In this document: piece after piece, positions 14,320 through 22,690 of the stretch | Layout: each line of letters starts with the position of its first letter | Position numbering within the stretch: position 1 is the first letter of the stretch | From: an uncultured Kiritimatiellota bacterium | GTDB taxonomy: Bacteria; Verrucomicrobiota; Kiritimatiellia; RFP12; UBA1067 | Assembly (NCBI GenBank): GCA_934635385.1 | Contig: CAKTZI010000019.1 | Span: 7,622-71,621, forward strand | Length of the DNA stretch: 64,000 nt | Direction of reading: 5' to 3' | Notes under the pieces: generated by a model | Database searches by the model: none | The model's input: the letters and a program-made list of their open reading frames with translations, nothing else | Told to the model about the DNA's origin: nothing | Position numbers and translations under genes: made by a program

Positions 14320-17261
14320 TGGTCGCGCCTTTCTTTCGAGAATCGGCCTTCGTCTGGGCTTGCATCGCCCTCATGGGCGGGTGCGCTCTCACGGCTCTCA
14401 TGCTTCGGCAGAGAAAGTTTTTGCTGGGGCTTTCGGAACGGTTCGTCAAGTTGCCGCCATCCACCAAGGCCGTCATCGTGACGGCGGTCGTCGTCGCGAC
14501 GGTCTTCGCGCAGAAGCCGGTGAATGTGTCCACGAATCAGCACGAATCGGTACTGGTGGAACAGGTTGATACGGCTCACACGGAGGCACGGAGCCACGGA
14601 GAGAGCGAGGAATGGGTGTCCACGAATCAACACGAATCGACACAAATCTCAATCCGTGAGAATCCATGTCAATCCGTGGACAAGGATTCGTCCGAACTCC
14701 GTGTCTCCGTGTCTCCGTGTGAGGCAATCGTCTCGTCCAACGACGTGGTGCGCGGCTATCGCCTCGAAACGGTGCGGACGAACGCGACTGATTCCTTTGA
14801 GAGGCCGGCAAACGCGCGACTCGTCGGCACGTGGCACCTGACGGATGCCTACGAGGCGGTGGAGAGGGCGAAGTTGGACGGCACCCGCTTCCCGATCGGC
14901 AGCCACGTCGTGACATCGCTCTGGGCGCACACGTGGGGCAAGGTGCGTCCACAGTTGCGGAACGCCTCGAACGAGATCGTCGTCGTTGGTGCGCCCATGT
15001 TCGCGCGGCACGACCAATCCTACCTCTGGACGGCGGCGACCACGAACGGCTCGGTCGTGCTGACGTGGGAGAACTTCTTTCTCGGAAATCCGTATGAGAG
15101 AAGTTTAGCCACGGATTCACACGGATTGACACGGATTGAGGGGGATGGGCCTGCGGCGCTACGAGAAGGAATCCGTGAAAATCCGTGTCAATCCGTGGTT
15201 CATCCCACAATCAACGCGCAGCTCGAACTCTTCCCGAACGGCGACTTCATTGCGCGCTCGAATGAGGTGGAGCGCGTCTACCGCCGCATCAACCCCGACG
15301 ACTGGGACGACGACGGCATCCCGAATGAGGAAGACACCGAGCCTTTCGCCCAAGCGGACGAGCCGCAGTTCGGCCCGCACCAGACGCTGCTGGAGGGCGC
15401 GAACGCCGACGCCTACTGCTGGGTCGATCTCGTCGTGCGCCACGCCAACGCCAAGGTGACGTTCACGGGCGACGGCGAGTCAGACCTCGCCGATCCCGCG
15501 TTCATCGCCGAGGCGGACGCGACGAACCGCGTCACGCTCCTCATCGGCAAGACCTACCGCGTGACGTGCCCGATGCCGTTCGAGGTCATCGGCAAGTCGA
15601 GCGACGAAATCAAGGAGTCATGGGAAGAGAACGGGGCTGCATTGTGGCTTCATTGGCCTGTTTCGATTCATTCTCACGGAACGTCCGAGCAAAGAAGCTT
15701 TTCTCACACGGAGACACGGAGGCACGGAGTGGCAACCACGGATTGGCACGGATTGACACGGATTGGAGGAGACTGGTTCTCATCGTTCGTTCAGACCTAT
15801 GCGGCGAGCTCTTCGCGGTCTTTCACCATGCAAGTTTCGCCCTCTGGCCTTGGTGGGGCGTTCACGTGGACGAACGTCTGCTGCCGCGTCTCCGGCAGCG
15901 GCTACACGTTTTCGATCACGTGCGGCGACGACTGCTCCTGCGGCGGCTGCACCGCCACAGGCTACCTCGAATACGAGGGCTACCGACTCCCGGCCTACGG
16001 CGGCTTCTGCGGCTGCGGCGGCAGCGTCGACCACCCTGGCGGCGAAGAGGACCCCGACGAGAAGCCGCCCCTGCCGGGCGCGGCGGCGACGTTCTCGAAG
16101 AGCGTCGTCTTCTTCGAGGACGAGTACGAGAACGCGCCCGGCAAGACCGTCCCGTGGCGGTCGACCGAGACGGAGCTCGACTGCTGGGCGTACGGCGGCA
16201 CGCGCGGCGGGCACGTCCGCATCGAGATCGCGGGCGCGGACGGTCTCGTGCCGTACGGCGGAAGCCCCCTGCCGTTCGAACAGGACCTGGAGTCGGGCGA
16301 GGAGGTTGCGTTCAAGATCACCTACCGCGCCGTCAAGCCAAGCGGCGGCAAGGACGACATCGTCGTCACGGCGACGTTCACGGAGAACGAGACGGGCTGG
16401 ACGGAGACGACCGTCGACAAGGCGACGGCGATTCGGCTGAAGTTCGAGCCTGTTGTCGCGGCTCCTGAGAACAGAAGCATCGGACGCCACACCTATGGCG
16501 TCTGCGAAGAAGTTAGATGTGAGCAGTCGCCAAGCACGCCAAATGTGTCGTGGGTGCTTAAGGCCGGGAAAATGACGGACAAGGCTCTCTATAAGTGCCC
16601 GTTGTACGCCGCCGCTAACCCAATCACCGCCTCTTGCGCAGGCGTTGAATACACGCCGACAACCGCAGTCATCGAACCTCGGCTTGTGACCGTTCGCGAT
16701 CCGGGATGGGATGACTTTGACGCGCCAGTCGACGAGGCGGGAAGCATCGTCATGATGTTGCCGCTTTACATCGGGCCGATGAACGTCAGCTTTTTCTATC
16801 TTGCCGTGGAAGAAGTCCCCCATGAAATTCATCCAAATAATGGAGATATACACACGGGCTATTTTGCACGAAAAGACCTTGCACTCTGGTGGCATCACAC
16901 GAGGCTCAATGGGGCGGGCGTCTGGCGCGATGTGGACAGAGACACAAATCGCATGGGAGAGGAAGACGTCTTCGACCAAGCGGGCGTTACCGGGACGCTG
17001 TCGCGCGTCAATTCGTCGGGTCTGTTTGTCGACGACCCGGCTTGCGGATGGTCGGACGGTCGTATCGTCATGGCCACGCCGTTCGGGTGGAATGTCAAGG
17101 GAACAAAGGGGGAGTCCCTGCCCTACAAGATGTTCGCGAAAGACGTTTATGCAACCTTGGAGCTTCAGTCCAATGGCACGTTCCGCGTCGAGAAGTTGGC
17201 CAACGAAGTCATACGACACGTGGACGGGTCTGTCTTTCTCAATGGAGTCAAAATGAAATGA
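14319..17261 (+). CDS. Large exported repeat-invaded protein, second gene of cassette
   Basis: The 980-residue protein has a membrane or signal helix near the N-terminus (about residues 8-27) and a second at about 47-65. Its extracellular part contains a calcium-binding DDWDDDGIPNEEDTE motif, a Cys/Gly-rich segment with CGDDCSCGGC and CGCGG, and beta-rich regions. Short palindromic repeats are translated in frame at three places (about 14525-14735, 15109-15198 and 15700-15770), adding low-complexity peptides such as VSTNQHES. A paralogue at 19813-21917 shares the domains but is frameshifted. The start at 14319 is coupled to the preceding stop. Function unknown; surface display is likely. Confidence 0.7.
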   Translation: MVAPFFRESAFVWACIALMGGCALTALMLRQRKFLLGLSERFVKLPPSTKAVIVTAVVVATVFAQKPVNVSTNQHESVLVEQVDTAHTEARSHGESEEWVSTNQHESTQISIRENPCQSVDKDSSELRVSVSPCEAIVSSNDVVRGYRLETVRTNATDSFERPANARLVGTWHLTDAYEAVERAKLDGTRFPIGSHVVTSLWAHTWGKVRPQLRNASNEIVVVGAPMFARHDQSYLWTAATTNGSVVLTWENFFLGNPYERSLATDSHGLTRIEGDGPAALREGIRENPCQSVVHPTINAQLELFPNGDFIARSNEVERVYRRINPDDWDDDGIPNEEDTEPFAQADEPQFGPHQTLLEGANADAYCWVDLVVRHANAKVTFTGDGESDLADPAFIAEADATNRVTLLIGKTYRVTCPMPFEVIGKSSDEIKESWEENGAALWLHWPVSIHSHGTSEQRSFSHTETRRHGVATTDWHGLTRIGGDWFSSFVQTYAASSSRSFTMQVSPSGLGGAFTWTNVCCRVSGSGYTFSITCGDDCSCGGCTATGYLEYEGYRLPAYGGFCGCGGSVDHPGGEEDPDEKPPLPGAAATFSKSVVFFEDEYENAPGKTVPWRSTETELDCWAYGGTRGGHVRIEIAGADGLVPYGGSPLPFEQDLESGEEVAFKITYRAVKPSGGKDDIVVTATFTENETGWTETTVDKATAIRLKFEPVVAAPENRSIGRHTYGVCEEVRCEQSPSTPNVSWVLKAGKMTDKALYKCPLYAAANPITASCAGVEYTPTTAVIEPRLVTVRDPGWDDFDAPVDEAGSIVMMLPLYIGPMNVSFFYLAVEEVPHEIHPNNGDIHTGYFARKDLALWWHHTRLNGAGVWRDVDRDTNRMGEEDVFDQAGVTGTLSRVNSSGLFVDDPACGWSDGRIVMATPFGWNVKGTKGESLPYKMFAKDVYATLELQSNGTFRVEKLANEVIRHVDGSVFLNGVKMK
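14525..14735. repeat. Palindromic repeat block inside the coding sequence
   Basis: Units such as CCACGAATCAGCACGAATCG, CACGGAGGCACGGAG, AATCCGTGAGAATCC and CTCCGTGTCTCCGTGTG occur here in both orientations, so left and right parts can pair. The reading frame of the host gene passes through without a stop. Such units are typical of intergenic repeats. Confidence 0.7.
15109..15198. repeat. 29-bp inverted repeat of decamer units inside the coding sequence
   Basis: The left arm 15109-15137 (CCACGGATTCACACGGATT and on) and right arm 15170-15198 (AATCCGTGAAAATCCGTGTC and on) are complementary at about 27 of 29 positions. Each arm is built of 10-nt units (AATCCGTGNN). The second gene copy (20161-20191) has one decamer fewer on the right side. 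Confidence 0.8.
15700..15770. repeat. Third repeat block, single-sided
   Basis: CACACGGAGACACGGAGGCACGGAG is followed by units of CACGGATTGGCACGGATTGACACGGATTGG. No matching inverted arm is nearby. It is also read through in frame. Confidence 0.65.
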
Positions 17262-18103
17262 ACTGTCTCACTTATGCCTTGATGGTCTCTCTTCTGGTGC
17301 TCATGTCTGGGTGTCGGGAGTCGAACCGCGAACTGGACGAAATCAGGCGTGACATCGCCCGGTTCCCCGACATTCTGCTCACGACCCAGAATCACCCGAT
17401 TACGGAAGTGGAAGCCCTGACTGAACGCATTTGCGCATTGCCGACACGGGAACTGAAAGAAGAGTGTTTCGAGAAATGGGCCGACACGCTCTACGCTTTC
17501 GACTTGACGCGGATTCCCGTCGAGGATTCGGAACGCTTCTTTCGCTGTGTTCTTCTGATGGGCGACTTCGCGATCAGCAAGATGTACGGGCATAGGCCAT
17601 CGCCGTTTACGGAAACGTACGAACTCCGTTTTCGCCATCTTGAATGGTTGCGTCGGCAGATTCGGCTGGTCGATCCGCCGCGCACGTATCCGGCGGGCGT
17701 GCAGATGATCTGGGACCTCAGCGGTCGTGCCCATTGGGATGTCCGACGCAAGGACTATCCGAAACTGAAGCATTATCGGAAGCTGCTCGCGAGATACTCG
17801 GAATGTGTGAGCAGTTTTGAAGTAAAGACCATTTGGTGCGAAGTGTCCTTGGATGGCGACGATACATTTAACGAGACAAGGGAAGAGCGAGCGGCTGTCA
17901 AGGCGAAGCTCGCCGCGCTCCTCGGCCGCAAGTTGCGGACAAAAGAGGAGGTCTACGCCGATTCCAAAGAAAAACGGCACCGAGACTACCCCTACCTCGT
18001 TCCGACGCCGAACGGCCTCATCAAATGCTGGACACAAGCCGAGGTCGAGAAAGCAAGGCAAAAGCCGCTGTCGCACGAACTTAACGGAGTGCGGGTGCAA
18101 TGA
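17258..18103 (+). CDS. Lipoprotein, third gene of cassette
   Basis: The 281-residue protein begins with a signal peptide ending in the lipobox LMSGC (Cys at about residue 19). The mature part is helical and charged, with a RELKEECFEKWADTLY segment shared in outline with the shorter lipoprotein at 21914. The start overlaps the previous stop (ATGA at 17258-17261). The end overlaps the ATG of a decayed gene at 18100. It is probably lipid-anchored and may act with the large exported protein upstream. No known family recognised. Confidence 0.65.
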   Translation: MNCLTYALMVSLLVLMSGCRESNRELDEIRRDIARFPDILLTTQNHPITEVEALTERICALPTRELKEECFEKWADTLYAFDLTRIPVEDSERFFRCVLLMGDFAISKMYGHRPSPFTETYELRFRHLEWLRRQIRLVDPPRTYPAGVQMIWDLSGRAHWDVRRKDYPKLKHYRKLLARYSECVSSFEVKTIWCEVSLDGDDTFNETREERAAVKAKLAALLGRKLRTKEEVYADSKEKRHRDYPYLVPTPNGLIKCWTQAEVEKARQKPLSHELNGVRVQ

Positions 18104-18271
18104 AACGAGTCATGCTTGCAGTTGTAGCCCTTTGTGTTGTGCGTCGGGCTTATCGAAAAGGTGGCCGACCTCGCGGCGCAAGGGCTGGGCGGTGCGGTCT
18201 ACACGCAGACGACGGACGTGGAGATCGAGATCAACGGCCTCCTGGCCTACGACCGCAAGGTGATGGTCTGA
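18100..18271 (+). pseudogene. Lipoprotein-type start fused to the tail of a GH2-like glycosidase
   Basis: ATG 18100 opens a short signal-like sequence (MKRVMLAVVALCVV), but the frame is then lost. In another frame, 18149-18271 encode LIEKVADLAAQGLGGAVY and TQTTDVEIEINGLLAYDRK, the C-terminal catalytic-domain sequence of many GH2-type beta-galactosidase-like proteins. This is a remnant. Its position inside a lipoprotein cassette suggests deletion joined two unrelated genes. Confidence 0.6.
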
Positions 18272-18365
18272 GGGGCGGCGAAGCCGACAGACAGGCGCGA
18301 AGCGAAACTCCCTGTCGTCTCGCACCGCCCGGCCGTAGGCCGCTCTGTGTTAAACGTTCTCGTGC

Positions 18366-18749
18366 TGGGACACGTTCCGTGCCGCCGCACCGCTTTACAC
18401 GCTCCTCTGTCCTGACCGGGCGGCGTCATTTGTCGATTCGCTGCTGGAGCAGGGACGGCGGACGGGCTATCTGCCGATCTGGACGCTTTGGGGGCAGGAG
18501 AACCAGTGCATGATCGGCAAGCATTCCGTTCCGATGATCGTGGACGCCTACCTGAAGGGCCTGTGGCGCACGCCGTTCGACCCGTATGCGCTCGGACACG
18601 GCGCGGGGCTGTCGAACGGCTTCACCGAGGGCAACGCCTTCCAGTACAGTTGGCACGTCATGCAGGACGTCCCCGGCCTCGTCGCCGCGATGGGCGGGCG
18701 CGAACCGTTCGTGAAGAAGCTCGATGCGCTCTTCGCCGCGCCGACATGA
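18366..18749 (+). pseudogene. Fragment of a GH92 alpha-mannosidase gene
   Basis: One open frame encodes CWDTFRAAAPLYTLL, GYLPIWTLWGQENQCMIG, VPMIVDAYLKG and NAFQYSWHVMQDVPGLV in order. These are the conserved blocks of GH92 exo-alpha-mannosidases. About 128 codons remain of a family usually near 700 residues or longer. There is no start, and the sequence between it and the GH2 remnant is non-coding. The gene is broken. Confidence 0.75.
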
Positions 18750-18838
18750 AGGGCGGCGAACTCGTCTTCGAGATGGGGGCTGAACCGTAGAACAGCAAAA
18801 GTTTTGTCGTTCGCCCTCCAGTGCGCGAGAAGATGTGC

Positions 18839-18844
18839 TATAAT
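18839..18844 (+). promoter_or_regulatory. -10 box for a probable leaderless antitoxin-toxin operon
   Basis: TATAAT at 18839-18844 is followed by ACGCCC and then ATG at 18851, so the transcript probably starts at or near the ATG. The same ACGCCCATG arrangement occurs at 62375-62389. Confidence 0.6.
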
Positions 18845-18850
18845 ACGCCC

Positions 18851-19042
18851 ATGCCAGTGAAAGTAACATTCCGAAAAGAGCTGAGCGCAGAAGAGAAGAA
18901 GCTTGCCGAATGTGCGCGCGCCGCGAGTCGCGATGCCGTGAAGGCCGCGTTTGCGGCCGGGCTTTCGATTACCGTCGCCAAAGGCAAAAAGATTGTCGAG
19001 ATCGCGCCCGACGGGACGGAAAAGGTCATCGGAGATCTTTAG
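18851..19042 (+). CDS. Small probable antitoxin of a zeta-like kinase
   Basis: The 63-residue protein is charged, with an N-terminal helix rich in Glu and Lys (about residues 8-35) and a short beta-like C-terminus ending in a GTEKVIGDL-type sequence. Similar tiny proteins precede zeta-like kinases. It ends 5 nt before the kinase start, so the two are cotranscribed. The antitoxin role is inferred from this context and size only. Confidence 0.6.
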   Translation: MPVKVTFRKELSAEEKKLAECARAASRDAVKAAFAAGLSITVAKGKKIVEIAPDGTEKVIGDL

Positions 19043-19047
19043 TCGAG

Positions 19048-19785
19048 ATGGTCAAGCGATTCAGGATGATTGCGGGGCCGAATGGTTCGGGAAAATCGAC
19101 GCTTGTCGCGCGGTTGCGTGACGAGTACGCCGTTAATTTCTATGACTTCCTAAACGCGGATGACATTCTGTCCGCCGTCAGACGAGACGGGGCGTATCTG
19201 CCGCGTTTCCCGGTCGAGCAGTCAGAACTTGTTGCCTATGCAGAATCGTCTGGCTATGGCGATTCGGTTCGGCGTGTCTTTCGGCAGTCAGAAATTTACG
19301 TTGATGGAGACTGTGTGCGCTTTCTGCCGCAGGCGGTCAATTCTTACACGATTGCCTTGCTGACGAATTTTCTTCAGGATGCGGCAATTCGGCGAGGATT
19401 GAGTTTCTCTCAAGAGACCGTTTTCTCTCATCCGTCAAAGGTCGAGGCGTTGAGGCGGGCCGTAACGGCAGGGTATCGAACCTATTTGTATTTCGTGGCG
19501 ACAGAATCGCCACAGATCAACGTTGGACGTGTGGCCAATCGGAAATTGCAAGGCGGACATGATGTTCCGTCCGAAAAGATCGTTGCACGATATGCACGGT
19601 CGCTTGCGCAGGTAAAAGAGGCGTTGCCGTATCTCTCGCGTGCGTATTTCTTTGACAACAGCGCATCGGAAATGGCCTATCTTGGCCAGTATTCAAAAGA
19701 ATCTGGAATCTTGTTGGAGGAAACGGCCGCTCGACTGCCTGACTGGTTTCACCAATTGGGAATCGATGAACCGCACGTTGGCTGA
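19048..19785 (+). CDS. Zeta-toxin-like P-loop kinase
   Basis: The 245-residue protein has a Walker A motif AGPNGSGKST (about residues 8-17). FLNADDI follows as in zeta toxins, then SFSQETVFSHPSKVE, the conserved region of this family. Zeta toxins phosphorylate UDP-N-acetylglucosamine and block cell-wall synthesis. The upstream 63-residue protein would be the antitoxin. A 67-nt part of this gene (19256-19322) is duplicated exactly at 22278-22344. Directly downstream begins the truncated second cassette copy. Confidence 0.8.
   Translation: MVKRFRMIAGPNGSGKSTLVARLRDEYAVNFYDFLNADDILSAVRRDGAYLPRFPVEQSELVAYAESSGYGDSVRRVFRQSEIYVDGDCVRFLPQAVNSYTIALLTNFLQDAAIRRGLSFSQETVFSHPSKVEALRRAVTAGYRTYLYFVATESPQINVGRVANRKLQGGHDVPSEKIVARYARSLAQVKEALPYLSRAYFFDNSASEMAYLGQYSKESGILLEETAARLPDWFHQLGIDEPHVG
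19256..19322 (+). repeat. 67-nt exact direct duplication, donor copy
   Basis: This is identical to 22278-22344. Here it encodes GDSVRRVFRQSEIYVDGDCV, which fits the zeta-like protein well, so this is the likely source copy. Confidence 0.9.
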
Positions 19786-19812
19786 CGCCTCCGCCCTTTC
19801 GGAGATTCGGTG

Positions 19813-21917
19813 ATGGTCGCGCCAGTCTTTCGAGAACCGTACTTTGTCTGGACTTGCGTCACCCTCATGGGCGGGTGCGCGCTTGTGACTCTCGCGGTTC
19901 AGCAGAGAAAGTTCCTTTTTACACGGATTGAGGAGGTGTCTGCGACGCTCATTGAGGAGCCTACGGCGTTTAACGCGGAGGAAACGGAGGGTGGAAGACA
20001 CGGAGAGGGGAATGATGTTTTAGACTGGATTGTTGAGGCTGGCGCATCAACCCCTCCAAATCCTGTGAATCCTGTAAATCCTGTAAATCCTGTCAAAGAA
20101 ACTCCGTGCCTCCATTCCTCCGTTACCTCCGCGTTAAGCGCCGCAGGCATTTCCACACGAGAAGGAATCCGTGTCAATCCGTGGTTCATCCCACAATCAA
20201 CGCGCAGCTCGAACTCTTCCCGAACGGCGACTTCATCGCGCGCTCCAACGACATTGAGCGAGTCTACCGCCGCGTCAACCCCGATGACAGGGACGGCGAC
20301 GGTATCCCGAACGACGAGGATGACGCGCCGCTCGCCCCGGCGGACGTGCCGCAGTTCGGGCCGCGCCAAGACCTGTCCTCCATCGCGCATTCCAACAACT
20401 ACTACTGGGTCGACCTCGTCGCCCCTGACGCGAACGCCCTCGTGACGTTCAAAGGCGGCGGCGCGTCGAACCTGCCTGATCCCGTGTTCGTCGCGAAAGC
20501 CGGAGAGACGAACCGCGTCGTCCTTCTGCTCGGCAAGTCCTACACGGTCAATTGTCGCCTGCCGCTCGTCTGCGTGGGCGCGTCTCATCTCGACGTTGAG
20601 GTTGGCGAAGACGCGGACGGTCGCCTGACGGTCTGCCGTCCCGTCCGTTGCGAGATCGTGGACGATTCGCCCGTCGCCGCGTTCCGTACGCCAACCGTCG
20701 CACCTCACGCCGCGTCAGGCGGGCGACACGTGCGGTTCACGCCCGACCCCGAAGGCTCCGACGTGACGTGGAACGGGAACTACTGCTGCCTTGAGCCGCC
20801 GCCACCGCCGTTCACCGTGCCGCTGTTCAACTGCGACGGGAACTGCGGCTGCGGAGGCTGCGCGGTCGGGACATACACGTGTCGTTTCGAGGGCTTCGAG
20901 CTGTCGTTCGCGGACTGGCCCTGCGGCTGCTCACACGAGTCGCCGCCCGACAGGCCGACGCATCCCGGCGAGGGCGAGCCCGACCACGAGCCGCAGGGGC
21001 CGCACGTCTCAGCGACGTTTTCGGAATCAGCCATCATCTTCGAGGACGAGTACGAGAACGCGCCGGGCGAGACGGTCGCGCGACGTTCAACGGAGTCCGA
21101 GGCCAAGTTCAGCGTTTATGGCGGGACGAAGGGCGGAACGTATTCCTTCGAGCTGCGCGACGGCGGACGGCTCGAACGTGTGGGCGGCTCGTTCCTTCCG
21201 CGCGAGGGGACGGTCGAGCCGGGCGAGTCGTTCAAAATCAAGGTGAAGTATCGGGTGCGGGCGGCGAGCGGCAGTACGGGCGACATCAAGGCCGTCGCGA
21301 CCTTCACCGAGGAGGAGAGCGAGGAGAAGATCACGTCCGAGGCAACGCTGACGGCGGTGCGCATACGGATCAGTCCGCATGTGGAAGCACCCCAAAACGA
21401 CAGTCCTGGCCGGCATAAGTTTGGCGTTTTCGAACTTGTGGATTGCCATCGGTATCCAGATTCTCCGACTGTGACGTGGAACGTCCGTCAGGGGACGATG
21501 GTACGCCAAGGCCTGTACAGATGCCCGATCGATGCGGCGCAAAATCCGCTGTCGGTTCGATATGGCGACGCCGAATACGTTCCGTCCATGAACGTTGTCG
21601 AACCGAATGGAATTGCGGCACGAAATGTCGATCCGATTCTGTACTCGAACAAGATGAATCAGGCCGGATGGATCGGCATGCGCATGGACTTGTATGTGAT
21701 GCCTTTGGATGTCTCGTTTACGGAAGTGCTGATCGAAGAAGTCCCATGCGGCATCGAACGTGGCCGTGCGACAGGCTATTTTAAGGAATTCGCGGCAGAA
21801 GTTCATCAAGTCGTGGAAATAGATTCAGCCGGAACGTGCAGGATCGAGAAGTTCGACCATCATGCGATTCGGTCTGTTGACGAGAAAGCCTACCTTGACG
21901 GGAAAAGAGTGAAATGA
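19813..21917 (+). pseudogene. Second copy of the large exported protein, frameshifted in a decamer repeat
   Basis: ATG 19813 begins MVAPVFREPYFVWTC, paralogous to the gene at 14319. The start region retains the last codons of the missing first gene (GGAGATTCGG before TGATGG). The first frame runs to 20445 but becomes nonsense after about 20165. The domain-encoding frame (INAQLELFPNGDF, DDRDGDGIPNDEDD, later Cys/Gly and beta-rich parts) continues from about 20170 to 21917. Compared with copy 1, one 10-nt unit is absent at 20161-20191, which exactly accounts for the shift. It could be dead, phase-variable, or a repeat-length assembly error. It is coupled by ATGA to the lipoprotein at 21914. Confidence 0.7.
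19962..20150. repeat. Large imperfect palindrome with nonamer loop
   Basis: A left arm at about 19962-20010 (GCCTACGGCGTTTAACGCGG and on) and a right arm at about 20100-20150 (ending CGCGTTAAGCGCCGCAGGC) are complementary over about 50 nt with mismatches. The loop holds four tandem 9-nt units (AATCCTGTG/AATCCTGTA type), translated as NPVNPVNPVNPV. Confidence 0.65.
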
Positions 21918-22402
21918 AGAATAATCATACGACATCCCTGTGCCTCGCGGCCTGTCTGCTTGCTCTTGCTGGGTGCGAGAGGACAAAATCCTTGCCCGGC
22001 AATGCCACGGACAAGAATCGGATCGAGTTCTTGCTTGCCTCCCAGACAAACAGTGCCGACATGGTTCGAGCGATTCGGCATTGTCTGTCGGAAATGCCTG
22101 GGCTTTTAGACCGACTGCCGACAGAAGAGGATCGTGCAAGATGGATCGGCCGATGGGAGGACTCCCTTTGGCGGTTGGCGGATGGCGCAAGATCGTATCG
22201 TGAAAAGATGGGCGTCGTCTGTACCGTGGAAGAGGCCGTGTTTGCCGTCAAGGCGGCAAGGGAGAAATGCGCGCCGAATGGCGATTCGGTTCGGCGTGTC
22301 TTTCGGCAGTCAGAAATTTACGTTGATGGAGACTGTGTGCGCTTCGTTGTATCCTCTTCTGAATATTTACAACCCAGCCAAAGCAACTGTCTGATTTGCT
22401 GA
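21914..22402 (+). CDS. Truncated chimeric lipoprotein, second cassette copy
   Basis: The 162-residue reading frame starts with a lipoprotein signal (ALAGC lipobox, Cys near residue 21) and overlaps the preceding gene by ATGA. The first 120 or so residues resemble the start of the lipoprotein at 17258, with RDRAR..W-type and WEDSLWRLADG segments. From 22278 it runs into a 67-nt copy of the zeta-like gene, adding GDSVRRVFRQSEIYVDGDCV, then a short unrelated tail. The original C-terminal part is lost. Whether the chimera is made and stable is unknown. Confidence 0.55.
   Translation: MKNNHTTSLCLAACLLALAGCERTKSLPGNATDKNRIEFLLASQTNSADMVRAIRHCLSEMPGLLDRLPTEEDRARWIGRWEDSLWRLADGARSYREKMGVVCTVEEAVFAVKAAREKCAPNGDSVRRVFRQSEIYVDGDCVRFVVSSSEYLQPSQSNCLIC
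22278..22344 (+). repeat. 67-nt exact direct duplication, inserted copy
   Basis: This is identical to 19256-19322 in the zeta-like gene. Here it interrupts a lipoprotein gene and fuses in frame. Confidence 0.9.
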
Positions 22403-22690
22403 AGAACGGTTCCTTCCCCTGACGCTTCACGTGCCGTTTGTGATTGAAAAACGCTGAAGTGTGATCGTTTTTGCATGATATCTGCGAAATGAGAATTCTC
22501 TGCGGAAAATTCTCAGGCGAGTGGAATTATAGCTTTGTACGAGGGACTGCCCGATAAGATACATTTTTTTACTGTCAAAAGATGTATATTCATGGACGGA
22601 ATTTATGATATACTATGTACCGTCAACTCGGCGATAGGCTGGACACGGCAGCCGTCTTGAAAGACAAGGACATAGAAAAGGAAGGCTGAA
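22403..22690 (+). promoter_or_regulatory. A+T-rich intergenic region with promoter of the CAZyme cluster
   Basis: No gene is seen here. TATACT at 22609-22614 (ATTTATGATATACTATG context) is the best -10 box for the gene at 22691, giving a leader of about 70 nt. GAGAATTCTC and GAAAATTCTC palindromic units occur at about 22490-22515. The ribosome binding site AAAAGGAAGG lies just before the ATG. Confidence 0.5.
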
